Source of the DNA: Kryptolebias marmoratus
Taxonomy: Eukaryota > Chordata > Actinopteri > Cyprinodontiformes > Rivulidae
Length of the DNA stretch: 64,000 bases
Reading direction: 5' to 3'
NCBI RefSeq assembly: GCF_001649575.2
Contig: NC_051452.1
Span: forward strand, 3,385,689-3,449,688
Shown here piece by piece: positions 11,401-24,203 of the stretch (the stretch's first letter is position 1; every line of letters begins with the position of its first letter). The translations under genes and the position numbers were made by a program. The notes below the pieces were generated by a model. The model was not told the DNA's origin. It ran no database searches and saw only the letters and a program-made list of their open reading frames with translations.

Positions 11401-14400
11401 TGCAATCCTGAAACTTTTTTTAAATTTTTCCAGTTAAAATAAAAGATACTCCGGTTTCAGGTGGGGGTGGGCGCACGTCGTTTCTCTGATTTAATTATCA
11501 GACCAGACCGTCCTCACGAGGCACAACCTCGACCCGAGGAAGGGAGATGCAAGGCGACAACTTTGTGCACATAAAAATAATATAAAAACACACAGCTACA
11601 TGTAGCCTGACGCTAATGGTAACTTTTGCGCGGCTGTCGGTTCAGGAAATGAAAGTCTGCCCCACGAAAACTTTGGCTCAGGAGCAGCTGCTGGTCTGGA
11701 ACGTTGGCACTCCTGTTCACTTCTTTGTTATCTCACAGGAATTTTGAACAACTGGTACCAATTAGCGACGACATTCAAGACTCATTAGCACAGAGATATG
11801 TTGATGCTAATAATTGAAACACATTGTGCTCCGGTGCGCCGTTAAACGTTTCTACAAGACTGCAGAGACGGAAAGTTCATCTGCTCCGGTGATCACTGGG
11901 GAGTCTTCACACAGCGAGCCGGGAAGGCTTTTTTAATTTTTTTAAGTGAATTACATCCATTTTAAATCTTACAAACACACTTTGCCGTTGGATGGAAGCC
12001 ACACAGAATCAAACGGACCAATCTGAGTGGGTCAACATCAGCTAGAGTCCGATGTTTTCATTACAAGGCCTCTCTTCTCCGCGTCCTCTGAAGACACTTT
12101 TATTTTTTTCTGACGTTTCGAGAGATAAGACCCCATCTTTGTCCCCGAAGTAAAACTAAAACAGTCGATTTGAATCCCTGTCCTCAAGCTTTGATTGTTC
12201 TCATCACAGTTTTGACGAAGTTTTGACTCGTGGAAACCTCGATGCTAATGCTAACTGTAGCTACCGTTTGCTAGCACTATGGGTTTTCTTAACATTGGAG
12301 CCACCTCTCATAAAAATAAAGTTTTCCACTGATTCTTTAGCTTCCCAAAAGCCAACAACAGATAAAAAATGGACTTTAAAGTATTTAAAGGCAGCGAATA
12401 GCTCTGTCAGACAACACTTTCCTGCGTGAAGCTAAAGCTATCAGAGCTAGCAAACAAAAAGTTTAGGCTGCTGGTCACTTTCTGCCTTGAATGGGTTTTT
12501 ATTTTGTCACTTTAGGATTTAAAGTTAGTTAAAAAAGTAAATGGCAGACTCCTATTAGAGCCAAACGAAACCTTAAATCATGGTTTTAAGGAGGTATTAT
12601 AATTCATACTTAATATTTAAAGTGCTTTTTTTTACTAATGGACATAAAAAATAAACTGGGGGAAAAAACCTTTTTCCGTTAGAAGCTTGAGTTGGTAACA
12701 AAATTAGTGTTAATAGATGACCTCAGTCAGTGAAATATAATAATCATGAACAATGAACACTACGTATGACTAAAATATTAGTCATTGTGATACATTTTAC
12801 CCAGGTTTTTATTTCTTTATTATATCTATTTATTCATCTAGACTTATAGGTTAGTATTGCTTCTGTTATTTTGTTAATATTTAAAGATGTACTTTGTCAT
12901 TTCCTTACATGGGGACCATATTTTGAGTCATGCATTAAATAAATGCTCATGTTTTTTTGTCATTAAACTTAAATGAAGACCAGTAAATAAATCACAACAG
13001 CCTCGTGGAGACTAAAGAGGCCAGATCACAGCAAAAAAAAAACTCAATTATAAAAACAATTAGTCCATTGTAAAGAGTTATACAAGGTTATATAGTTACA
13101 AACATGTTCCACGTATGAAATCCAACATAATTAACCAGGCATTACCGTATCATGTTGTTTTATTTTACAGAACTCATTTTACACTTTCTAGCCGCGGATT
13201 TAAATCTAAACTTGTGTATCTGCTTTCGTCTCGCCTGTAGATGCTGGTGGAGGGTTAGGGGGGTACCGGGGTTTGCCGCTGATCAATCTGAACTCTCCGA
13301 CCCGATTGGCTCAGATCCTGAACATCTTACCCAACCATTACCCCTGTAGACCTCTGCAGATCCATCCAAATGTGTTTTCACACAAAACGTGGACAGGGTG
13401 GCGCTCTGAAAGACGAGACAAACCTCGACCCGCGCTGGTTCAAGACGGGATATATAAAATCAGCGTAGAACACGGGAAGATTCCTTATTTTAAACGAGGA
13501 TAAAGGTTGTTTTGAGCACTTTAGTTTAGTAAAAATGGAAATACTGATTCAGTCCTTTTACCAGAAAAAGATTCAACTTCAAGCAATGTGGGGAAATGAT
13601 TGAAAATGCGTTTGGCGTTCTTTTTCTGCTTCTTCAAACCTTGAGTCCAGATCGGACCTTTTATTGGGAATAAATACCCGATGCAAAATAAGACGCACGA
13701 CTTCTGGGACGACTCGTAGCTCTGACACGCTGTAGTTAGCAGGCGCAGCATCATGGCTGTCCTCGTCACGAGGCGCAGCAGTTTGGTTGCAGCTGCTAAC
13801 TCTCAGGATGGTGAGCGTTGGGCGTCCACTCACGACCGTTTTAAACTCTAACATTAACCTAATTTGCTTTGTTGCATCATCTGTAAATGCAAACCAGAAC
13901 TCAGTTAAGTTTATTAATGTTCAGCTGCTCTCTGAATAAACAGCTTCTGCCTCTTCAGCAGCACTTATCTGTTTTCCTGGTTAATTTCGCCAAATTTCTA
14001 GGTGTTAGTTTTACCATTTTTTGCTTTTTGTTTTCAAAATAAATGACCACTTAAAGCAAATTTGATTACTGCCCTATAAAAACTCTGGGTAAGCTTTTAA
14101 TTGGGGTTCCTGACCCAGGCAGAAGGCGGTGAAGGTGCACTGGGGATGTTTTTCAGCCTCCGAAGAGCACCAAGTCTGCACTGTGGTTGTCTTCTGGATT
14201 TTACTAAACTGAGCTGCTGCAAAAAGATGGCTTCTCTCTGTACAACAGGCAAAAAGCAACGTTGCAGCGAACGCCAAGCAAGCGGCCTTGATCCCGTGCT
14301 AATACCAACAATCGAGCTAATTGTGACGCAAAACTTTCATCTCATCTCGTCCTTCTGGTGTCAGCAGTGCGAGCTGAAGTTTGTCAGATTTCTTCTGCAA

Positions 14401-15227
14401 GGGAACTCGGTTCACTTGAGTGTCATTGACTTAGTTTAAGCGTGTGTAGGTGTAACACAATTGTGCACCATTGCAATTTGTCAGGAAGGAGCCAGACTAC
14501 AGCCAGAAATAGGATTCGATAGACTCAGCAGCTCCTGAAAGTCAGCCATGCGACTGCCGTGAGTCATAACATTTCATCTCTAACAAGCAAATTTGAGTGT
14601 ACATCAGCAAGGGCTGGAAACAGGCTGAGACTTTGTGAGCAGAAACCCCTCATTTCACCGGAGTACACTCGGTTTGCATTGGTGGGGGGGCACAAGAGGT
14701 ATTGTTGAGACCCGTGGCAGGGAACACTTCACTTCCCCTGGACAATGGTTGGAAAAGATTGAAAGAAAAAAATAAATAAATGTCTCCGAAGTGAGGCCGA
14801 GCTATGCATTTGACAAAGAGGAGCTTCGGCTGGAAAATAGGACTGTTGCACTTTAATGGTGACACAGCCATGTCTGGAGGAAGCCACTTTTCTCTCTGTC
14901 ATTGTGTATCTGTACTTTTCACATCCCTTTCCACCGTGCTGCCTATTTCCGATACCTCTATGGCCCTCCATTAGTATCTAAACTACGTGGCGCCACTTAG
15001 AGACTCTTCATTCGGCTTTGTTGCCCTCTGCTAAACCCAGCTGGAATATTCCACCTGCTCCTGAAGCCCAGTGGGCGCTCAGGTTCATCCCTTTTTTCCA
15101 GTTCTCTGCAAACATCAGCATTTCTGCTGGACCATAAAAAATGGCAGGATTCTTTGTGTGTGTTTGAGGACACTTATTATCACCCGCTGCCGATTTTTGT
15201 CTGTTTGTTAGCAAAATATCTTATAAG

Positions 15228-15909
15228 CAAGACCCTCCAGGATTTTGCGATGTCGCGATCGCAACTATTAACGCAAAATCAAGCAAACTTTGCCCAAAAC
15301 ACTGCAACTTTAACCCAATATTTATTGTTTCTAAAGTGATTCTCCACTGTTTCTGCGGTCTAGTCTCTTCTTTGTGGGTTTGTGTAGCGTGGAATACAAA
15401 ATAAGCCCAAATAACTCAGGAAGAAGACACGTGACGTCACTTCCTGTTAACATCAGAATGCCGGGAGCGTGCAGGAGCAGCGACCGAAGCCAAAATGTGC
15501 GCTAATGCTTCACATTTGCCCACAAAGATTTCAGCAAAGCAGTTTCCTCCCCAGCTGCAGCTGTTTTGCACGTCCTGCAGTGTAATCATGGAACATAAAC
15601 GCATCGACAAACACTTTGTGTCTGCAAAACATGTGAGGAGAGCTGCAGACCAGGGACAATCCAGAAATGCTCATGAATGTCAGTTTAGAAGCTNTCAAAG
15701 TTCTCAAATAAAGCACCTTTTGAGAATGTCAATGTTTGTTGGGAATTATCTTACAAAACTAGGAAGGATTTTTGGTTTAGATATTAAAAGTTATGGTTGT
15801 TTATTGATTTTAGTTTTAAAAATCACAACTTTTAGGAAAATGCCCCGCGAAATCAGGCATTTTAGCTGCAACAATCACAAAAAACGCCCATGAAATCCTG
15901 GAGGGACTG
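15228..15909 (+). mobile_element. hAT-like non-autonomous element, copy 2 (most complete)
   Basis: It starts caagaccctccagg and ends cctggagggactg, about 682 bp with terminal inverted repeats. It is the only one of four copies in this window without a large gap; one N lies at 15694. The interior carries a zinc-finger-like open frame. TIR form (CAG...CTG) and the CGGBP1-like finger point to the hAT superfamily. Confidence 0.82.
15495..15893 (+). pseudogene. CGGBP1-like / hAT transposase zinc-finger remnant
   Basis: The 132-codon frame contains LFCTSCSVIMEHKRIDKHFV followed by SAKHVRR. The Cys-x2-Cys ... His-x5-His pattern is similar to the zinc finger of CGGBP1, a vertebrate protein derived from a hAT transposase. 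No DDE catalytic region or hAT dimerisation domain remains, and one codon contains N. It is probably the 5' end of an internally deleted transposase gene; whether it is translated is unknown. Confidence 0.6.
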
Positions 15910-16059
15910 ATATACCACTGTGAAAGGATGACTGAAACTTGCAGAAAGTAATGATTAAATGTACGTCTTGTGTTCAGCGGTGCTCCTGGCTCATTAGTCT
16001 TATTGTCACTCGTCTGTCAGAAACCTTGCAGTGGTCTCAAACTCGGCCTTCTAGGTTTG

Positions 16060-16490
16060 AGAGAAACACATCAGCTCAGTTGTAAGAAAGAGCTTTTGAG
16101 ACAGTAATCCACGACTTTGTTGCGTCTCATCTGGATGATTATAATTTACTGTATATAACACTGAAGTCCTTTCACTGGCTTCCTGTTTACTCCAGGATCC
16201 ACTTTAAAGTTTTAATTTTAAAAAGTCTTAAGCCTTAACAGCCAGCCTCAGACCGTCGATGACTTTAAATCTACGCTAAAAGCTCATTCGTTGAACAGAA
16301 CATCTTGATTTTCTGAATGATTCGAATCGGTTTTACTGCGCAAATTTATTTGACCTGAAATTCTTTTGTTTTGTGTGGATTTCGTTGTGTTTTGGTGCAC
16401 CTTAAATGCTTTAGACCGGCACTTTGGTCAACAAGGATTGTTTTGAACGTGGTTTTGAAACAAACCTTGATGGATCTTTTGAAGACTATG
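16060..16490 (+). mobile_element. Second LINE family, 3'-end remnant (Rex1/L2-like)
   Basis: Pieces such as catctggatgattataattt, ctttcactggcttcctgttt and gcactttggtcaacaaggat are recognisable from the RT C terminus and 3' tail of an abundant teleost LINE (protein pattern SHLDDYN ... FHWLPVYSRIHFKVL). Large internal deletions make it non-functional. Limits are approximate. Confidence 0.65.
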
Positions 16491-18469
16491 GCTACAGACA
16501 GATTTACTAGATACTGACCTAATATTTGCTAATATTTGTTCGTAGCTGTGACTGACCCTCATCAATTAATGGGCTCCGTGGATGATTTGAACCAGTGGAC
16601 AGATTTTATTATTACTTTCAGCAAATAATGACTGGACATCTATCTGACACCAAATACGCACTCTGAGCGTGAAATTACAGGAGATTTATCAACATATGGT
16701 GATCTTAATCGTCTTATGGGAAGGCAGCGGGCGATAAGCATTCCTTCGAGGAGTCCTGGGCTTTGACGGGACCGATGACAGATCCTCGAGTCAAAGCCGA
16801 ACGCCTGAACACTTCCCAGTGCCTCGTGTAGCCATTAGCAACACGTGCTTCAAAGTTGACATGGCAACTGGCGTTATCATTTGATGTGTGTCTAATTTTG
16901 GCGCAGCCTCGTTTCCTGCGTTCACTGTGACATTTTTGTGTTTGGCGAAGTACCCTTTGAGTGTTTCTCTAACGTCTAATGAGCTTTTCATTAGAAGAAT
17001 CCATCTGTGGCTTCTCGGTGCAATAATACAAGCAGCATGGGGGAGTTGGGGGGGGGTTAACACCGGTGACGAGGCTTCGCGGCAATAATAGGCGCCGCTT
17101 TTAAGCCGAGGGCCGCCGCATTATGAGCGCATCGATGCCGAGTGTGGGTGTTGATCTCTGCAAATGTCACGCTCGGATCGGACTCGCCAAACAAACCCCA
17201 GCTTGTTCGCCCCCCCGTGATATTCAAAGCTTATTTCATTTACAGCCACGGAGCAGGTTGGGGGGGGGTTGTAATTTCACAACACATTATATAGCGTCTC
17301 CCGTTCTGATTGCCACATGTTAACATGCTTATGAGGCTCAGGAAGCTGCGAATGTTTGATTGTTACCTTGTTTAATTAAAGGTAACCGCAGCGGTAGCGG
17401 TTTGCCTAAGTGGGAATGAGTTGCAATGTCAAATATGAATAACAGGAGATTGACCATGGGGGGGGGGGTGTAAGTGACTGCTGAACAAATCACGTCAGCG
17501 GCTGCCTTAAAGTGCATGATTGGAGAGGCTCGGCCTGAGACAATTAAAGTGGCACATCTGGCACCGCCGCCGCGGCGACTGCAGCCGTTGTCTGTCAGCG
17601 CCCGGAGCAAATGATAATGATCACCCTTACTCCCAGCTTGTGGAATATTTTTAGGAAGCGCTTCCCCCCCTTCCTTTAACTGCCATTAATTATCTGCAGT
17701 TTGAACCTTTTCGCCCTCGGATTGGTCCAGATCATTTTCTCGCCGCAGGGCCGTCCTTAAGTCGTGGAGCCCAGATGGACGCATTAGAGGCGTAATTGAT
17801 GAGACGCACGCGGCGGAACATTCTTCACGGCGTTTTGACGTTTTAAGAAGTTTTGGTTGCGCTTCAGAGAGGCTTGCGCTGTTTATCTTCCTCAGAGCAA
17901 AAAAACCACTGATCCTTTTTATGGATAAGGAGGTATATGTCATGCTCCACCTTTAGCCAACTGGGAGTTTCCACTAATGGGTTAAAAAAAACACACTTTG
18001 AGCCTCCAGAACAGACTTAATGCTCCTTTGTAAGGTTGGTCCTACCGTCTGGTGGCTGATATTTACAGTTTGGCGAATCATCATGTTTGAAAAAGTGCAT
18101 TTCTTGCAACAATCTGAAGATATTATCTCAGTCTTTTGTGTTTCTGGAAGCTCATGCCTTATTTACCACGAGTGCATGAGTTAGACACCAGCAAATAAGT
18201 CTAGTCAGTGAAACGAGTGACTGTCCGATCCCAGATAATAGATCTTCATTCTGTTTTACTTTAAAACCAGCTTAATTGTTAGCATCAAATCATAGTGTGG
18301 CGTCGATTACAGCCTCTCAAAATTCTGCATATTCGTAACTTAAGGACAAAGACACAAGTGTTCCTTGTTTCTCAAAACCTAAAGGGATAGTTCACGTGTG
18401 CCAAAAGTTAGGTTTTGTGGAAAGGTTGAGATCAGTTAATATCTTACCTGTTGGTGTAGATTCCCAGTC
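16491..18469. other. il1rapl1 intron; possible conserved non-coding stretch 16780-17950
   Basis: No exon is seen. The 16780-17950 part contains few obvious repeats and many TAATTA, E-box and AATTAAAG-type sites, which is how vertebrate conserved non-coding elements often look. That is a guess without alignment. It also has three G9-G11 runs. Confidence 0.35.
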
Positions 18470-19010
18470 ATCCAGGCCATGGGAAAAAGGTTAAAAACCA
18501 AAAACATCTGGACTTCTGTTCTGTAGTTGAAGACGTTTCGCCTTGTTTGTCTCACTGATGGGCCTCTCTGCTGATTGGAGTGGAACTGACTGGGGATCAG
18601 GCCTAAAGCTGGAATCTGAGACCTCCTCCTCTGTTTAATGTTGGTTTGTCCCTTTACCCCCTTCTGGAACCATCTGTCTTCTCGGTCCAAAGGAGTGTCC
18701 CTTGTCCTTGAGGTGTAGGTGGACAGCTGAGTCCGGTCCAGAAGAGGTGGCTCGCCTGTGTGGAGCCATGCGTCTGTGGAGAGGTTGTTTGGTGTCTCCA
18801 ATATAGAGGTCTGACAAACAAGGACCCTAATGACCCTATATTGTTAGGAGAGTGAGAATAATCTGCAAGCAGTCCAGCTTACATCACATCTCAGCTTTAA
18901 AAGCTCATCTATTTCTGAACTGAGAAAGCTCCTCGGATGAGAAGTGAAACGTCTTCAGCTACAGATTAGAAGTCCAGTTGTTTTTGGTTTTTAACCCATC
19001 TTACCTGTTG
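18470..19010 (-). mobile_element. Penelope-like retroelement fragment with GIY-YIG motif and inverted ends
   Basis: On the minus strand near 18635-18817 the frame reads DLYIGDTKQPLHRRMAPHRR then SGPDSAVHLHLKDKGHSF, the GIY-YIG endonuclease pattern of fish Penelope-like elements; it shifts frame into DREDRWFQKGVKG. A block of about 55 bases near 18489-18543 (ggttaaaaaccaaaaaca) is repeated in inverted form near 18945-19003. Penelope elements commonly have inverted or partial terminal repeats. The copy lacks RT and is dead. Confidence 0.72.
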
Positions 19011-21036
19011 TAGATAGCTTTTTGAACAAATTTAATTCGGACCGGCTTGGTGAGCTATGGGCCCAGACTGAAACTCTAATTTCCAACATCAACAGAATGA
19101 CTGCGTGATACGAAACACGATGGCGTTTTTAGAAACCGAAGCTGCTTCGAGATGGCAGCAAATCCACTGCGGTCTTGGCGCCTCACCGACCAGCCATGAG
19201 CTCATCAATGAAGTTAAGACTGTTCCAAAATCAGGTTGCTCAAATTGGTATCTGCAGTGGGATACGAGAAGGTCTCCAACCTTCTAAAACAGCAACGTTT
19301 CAGCGGACAGTTTGTTTCGGTGGAGGGTACAAATCGCTCCAAAGACATTTATTGGCAAAAAAAAAAAAATTAAATCTGCTAAATCTTAGGGCAGTTCTTA
19401 TTCTAGGACTCCTGTTTCAAACGTGCATTTCTTGTTTTTTGTTTCATAATTATACATAGAGCGGCTCTCGTCTGTAAAATCAGTTTATATTTAACCTATT
19501 ATGAGTTTTTATTTTACTGTCTACAATGGACCTGCTTTCCACTGTGAGCCAATATGTTTCTTTTGTATTTTCACCTTTTATCTGCCAACTGAAAGTGAAG
19601 AAGAGTTTAAAAAATGCTGCTTTTTAAGCAGTTAATGATATTTCTCTGGTCATGCCCACAGGGCAGGAGATTCTCTCGTTTCTGTATTTAAAAAGAATCT
19701 TTTCTCTCATGCGACGCCGTGTGAAACAGTGACTAAACATCTCGTGACATGGATTGTTTTTGAAATGCCTACATGTTAAAGACTAAAGAAAGAGAACTCT
19801 CATGCAGATTATTGGTAATCTGTAAGCAGGCGAGCTCTTTAAGCTCTTTCCTGTTTGGTGTAAATTATTTAAGACTGGTAAAAAAAACAGAGCAGGAGAC
19901 GTTAGATTATCTCAGCAGATGTAGAGATCTGTAATCTGGATATTCATCTTGTAATTTGGCGTGAAGGATGGCTCAGCGTCGAACACCTGCACCACGTGCA
20001 CAGATGGAGACGAGCATCCGGTCTGTCTGCAGAACCGCAGGAATCTCTGCCGATGTCTCCGACCTGAAACCCGTCGTTAAGGCTCACTTTACTCGGACCG
20101 AGACCGGAAGTCGGGATTCAGCTGCTCACGGTTAACACGCCGTCGTTGAGGCTGTGCTCGAGGAGCCTCGTAGAGCGTCACGCGGCAGAGGGTCGGTCAG
20201 AACGAGGCCTCCTGACATCACAGGTGCCTTTGACCGAGCCTGCACCTGTCATAACAGCTTTTTTTTACATTTTCTGTTGTTGTTTGTTTGTTATAGTCGC
20301 TGTCCTGCTCTCAGGCTTCTGTAGCTCCACAGAGACCCCTGGTGGGTTATAGAGGTACTGCTTTTTATGCCTGTGTGTGGGTGGGCCAGGACATACCCTG
20401 GCATCCCAAAACTCGTTGCCTTCATTTGTTTGACTTTCAGCTTTTCTTGCTGAGCTGAAATTCCAGGGACTCACCCCCCCTGAAAACAGGCTCCGGGTAA
20501 AGTAAAAAATCTCGATTTTCTTTGAACGAGCGAGTGCCCAATTATACGGCGCAGTTATCTCCCATCTCACAGACTGGTGAATTGTTGCCACGAGGCCAGT
20601 TAACAAGAATAGCTCCTAAAGAGATGCTGAATCACCTTTTTGCCTTGCCGAACACACAGCTGATCTCCGGTGTTTCTGAGTCATCATCGAAGCAGGTCTT
20701 CCTTTTGTTTCCTCTCTCATCTTGTCCTAACGTTACCCTCACATCCTCCTTCCATCAGCTGGAGCATATGTGTCAGGAAAGGAGAGGTCTCTAATCCAAA
20801 GCAGGTGGAAGAGGACTTGAAGTGGCTCTGCAAGGCAGAGACATGAATAAAGATGGATAGAAACAACACTGGTAACTTTTAATCAACAATTGAAGCCAAC
20901 ATATCTGGTATTTAGATGCTGCTGAGTTACTTTTGGGGTCAGAGTCTGCATGTTAGGGATGTATCCTGGATATTAAAGCAGATCTGAACATGCAGCAGCA
21001 AGGTAAACGTCATTTTCTTGCCCGCTTTTGTAGGTA
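19011..21036. other. il1rapl1 intron, no gene recognised
   Basis: It contains a dispersed-repeat piece near 19010-19075 and a moderately GC-rich part at 19970-20250. Open frames are short and lack similarity. Confidence 0.5.
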
Positions 21037-21044
21037 GCCGCCCT

Positions 21045-21529
21045 CAGTGGTGGACACTAACAGAGTACATTTACTCGATTACTGTACTTAAGTACATTTT
21101 TTGAGAATCTTTACTTTACTCAAGTAATTATTTTGGGGGTGGAACTTATAACTTTCATTCCACTACATTTTTAGGAAGCTGGTCGTTACTTCGTGGTAAC
21201 ATTCAACCTTAAACCTCGGCTCCATGGTGAAAGTGTGAGGAGAATCAAAACTCTCTGGTTTGGTGGGTTTTTAGACAAAATATCCTTATTTTTTTGTTGC
21301 ATTTTTCTGCTGAAGTTCTTTCCAGGTGGTGTAGAAGTTGCAGCAGAGTCATCGATGCATCAGGTGGTTTCTGAAAGTTACAAGCTTCTGCAAAATTACT
21401 GATGTTAGAACATTTAATTTGTACTTCAGTACTTTAACTTGAGTAGATTTTTGCCCGAGCAACTTTAACTTGTAGTTGAGTAAGATTTGACCAGGAGTAT
21501 CAATACTTTTACTCAAGTACCGACCACTG
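21045..21529. mobile_element. hAT-type MITE, 485 bp, with 8-bp target site duplication
   Basis: The left end CAGTGGTGGACACTAACAGA and right end ACTCAAGTACCGACCACTG are inverted repeats. Flanks are GCCGCCCT (21037-21044) and GCCGGCCT (21530-21537), an 8-bp duplication with one mismatch. Inside are acttaagtaca-type palindromic motifs typical of a very common teleost MITE. No coding capacity. Confidence 0.85.
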
Positions 21530-22007
21530 GCCGGCCTTATATCTGTGATTCAGTCTGGGATACGCTTTTAAGATGAGGACAGGCAGATTTAGACCAGTGT
21601 TTTTAGTAATTATTTATCGTCAGCGTGGTTTTGAAATCTGGGCATCCGTGGCTGTAGTTTTCTAGACTCTACGGGTGTCGAGTACAGCTCTCAGTCTTCA
21701 CATGAGTGGGAGACGCCGCAACAAAACCGCGGCTGGTTCAGGACACTCCTGACAGACGATTTGTCCCACAGATGTTTGAAACTCAGAACCACCACGGATG
21801 TCACAAGACTTCCTTTAGCGTCTCTCGCCAATGCTGTTCCCCAACTAGTCTTCAGAACTACGTGAATCAACAAAAATCAACATCTGAAAACTGTCAGGAA
21901 AACTATTTATTTACATGGAGGTGCGGGGCTTAAAAGTTGTATTACAGCCGGCCTTCATCCTTTTGTGGCTTCAACTTCTGGCTCCAGGTCCTCTCTCTAG
22001 TTCTAGT

Positions 22008-22602
22008 CAATCCCTCTAGGATTTTGCGGGCGTTTTCCTAAAAGTTTTTTTTTTTTTTTTACTAAAATCAATAAACAACCATAACTTTTAATATCTAAAC
22101 CAAAAATCCTTCCTAGTTTTGTAAGATAATTCCCAACAAACATTGACATTCTCAAAAGGTGCTTTATTTGAGAACTTTGATAGCTTCTAAACNNNNNNNN
22201 NNNNNNNNNNNNNNNNNNNNNNNNNNNNNNNNNNNNNNNNNNNNNNNNNNNNNNNNNNNNNNNNNNNNNNNNNNNNNNNNNNNNNNNNNNNNNNNNNNNN
22301 NNNNNNNNNNNNNNNNNNNNNNNNNNNNNNNNNNNNNNNNNNNNNGTCGCTGCTCCTGCACGCTCCCGGCATTCTGATGTTAACAGGAAGTGACGTCACG
22401 TGTCTTCTTCCTGAGTTATTTGGGGTTATGTTGTATTCCACGCTACACAAACCCACAAAGAAGAGACTAGACCGCAGAAACGGTGGAGAATCACTTTAGA
22501 AACCATAAATATTGGGTTAAAGTTGCGGTGTTTTGGGCAAAGTTTGCTTGATTTTGCGTTAATTGTTGCGATCGCAACATCGCGAACTCCTGGAGGATCT
22601 GA
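22008..22602 (-). mobile_element. hAT-like non-autonomous element, copy 3 (inverted, with gap)
   Basis: It starts caatccctctagg and ends ctcctggaggatctg. Reverse-complemented, it matches copy 2 at both ends. The interior (22193-22345) is N. Confidence 0.8.
22193..22345. other. Assembly gap (153 N)
   Basis: N run inside hAT-like copy 3. Confidence 0.99.
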
Positions 22603-22666
22603 ATAGGGGGCGCTCATCCTTTTGTGGCTTCAACATCTGGCTCCAGGTCCTCTCTCTAGTTCTAGT

Positions 22667-24070
22667 ATATGTTGATGGTGCAAGCCTATGGGATATGGGG
22701 GTGCGGAGGGTGCTGCAGCACCTCCAGAGAACACGCATGTCCAGATTTTTGTGCCTCTATGACATAAACCGGCACTGTTTGTCTGCTAACATAGAAAAAT
22801 GCTCTTTATAGTCAGGTTTTTGTTCTGTCTTGTTTCTTTTCCCCTCCTGGAGGCTTTAGTGGTTTCACTTTAACAGCAGCACAGGAATTAACATGTGGAG
22901 GGATTTATGCTTGTAAAAGCACAACACGGCGACGGGCAGAAAAACAAGACGGTTTGATATGAAGTCCTCTAGAGGCAAATCTGACATAAGTGGAAAATGT
23001 TGACCACTTTAGTTCTTACAAAGCCACATTCAGGCACTTTGTCCCACTTGATGGAACCACATTTTACCATAAAAGGAGCAAATTCTTCCCATTTGAGATC
23101 TGAGGATGTGTTTTTCTAAAAAAAAAAATTTACTTCCTGTTCAAAGATATTGTTCGGTTTTTGTACTTCTCTGGTCTGAATCATGTCAGACATAAAAAAA
23201 AATCTTCACAAAACAGAGCTTGTGATTTTAGTTTGACTATATATATTTAAAAAATGATCGAAAACGTAAAGAAATATTGTTAACTAGATGTGCAAACCTC
23301 CGCCAAGACCATTTTTCTACAGGAGTCCAAGTTTATTTTTTCTTGATTCTTTTCAAGTGGTTTTTGTTTTGTTTTGTTTCACCTAAAAAAAAGAAAATTA
23401 GATGGTGCATATTTGCATTTTGCATGTATTAAGATATATTTTTTTCTGTTCGCTTCCTGAAATTGTCACCCAAGCGAGCGTCAACGTGATGAAAACCCAT
23501 CAAATTCAATCCTGCTGCTGGTAACAATGATCTCCTTTTCTTTTCTCATCCACATTAAAACACTAAATACAAGGAAGTGAATGAGAATTAACTTAATCAC
23601 TTCTATAATTCCACAGATCCACAAGGGCAAAATAAAATAAAGAAGTTTGTCTCATCCCAGGAATACTGGAGGAACTGAGCAGATGATGCAGTTTTACCAT
23701 AAATCAATACTTATTGCAGCTTTGATGTGCAGTAAAGTCTGTAAAACACTAGAAAATCTTCTGCGTTTTAAAAAAAGGAGAGAATTTAGGAAAGGATTCA
23801 ACGGTAGAAGAGCCGAGGAGCGTTCCTGGCGCAAAGTTCCCTTGAAAGACCCTTAAAATGGCTCCTCTTGAGAGCTAAACGGGGCGGAAAACGGCAGAGA
23901 AATTAGGTCGAGATGTTTTCCGCCGAATCTCCACCGTGAACAATCGTTTGCTTTTACGCCCCGTGCCTTTTGTTCTTACGTTTCATTTATTTTATTTTTT
24001 TGTCCCCCTGCTTGATTAAACAAACGGATCAGATGTTTTCTCATTTCCTGTCCGTTGTTTCCCTCCGCAG
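22667..24070. other. il1rapl1 intron up to the Ig3 exon
   Basis: AT-rich sequence without exon candidates. It ends in the pyrimidine-rich acceptor ttgtttccctccgcag directly before the Ig3 exon. Confidence 0.7.
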
Positions 24071-24203
24071 GAAGTCCTGTCAACCTGACGTGCAGAGCCT
24101 TCTTTGGCTACAGCGGCGATGTCAGCCCGCTTATCTACTGGATGAAGGGGGATAAGTTCATCGAAGATCTGGACGAGGAGCGCGTTCAGGAAAGCGACAT
24201 CAA
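24071..24203 (+). CDS. il1rapl1: il1rapl1 exon: first half of Ig domain 3
   Basis: The acceptor is ccctccgcag and the donor gtaagag. The exon starts with two bases of a split Gly codon and encodes [20 protein letters not shown], then [18 protein letters not shown] and QESDI, ending two bases into a Lys codon. It holds the first Ig cysteine and the core Trp. It is the most upstream il1rapl1 exon in the window. Confidence 0.95.

Larger units (their letters stand above)
10146..15227. other. il1rapl1 intron; remnants only
   Basis: Apart from the LINE and SINE-like pieces listed separately, this stretch is AT-rich intron. The open frames within it (e.g. 13152-13503, 14101-14439) lack family similarity and splice support. 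Confidence 0.55.
21955..22666. repeat. 53-bp direct repeat flanking hAT-like copy 3
   Basis: The 53 bases at 21955-22007 recur at 22614-22666 with one mismatch (cttctgg versus catctgg). The transposon copy lies between them. This is much longer than a hAT target duplication. Confidence 0.88.
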
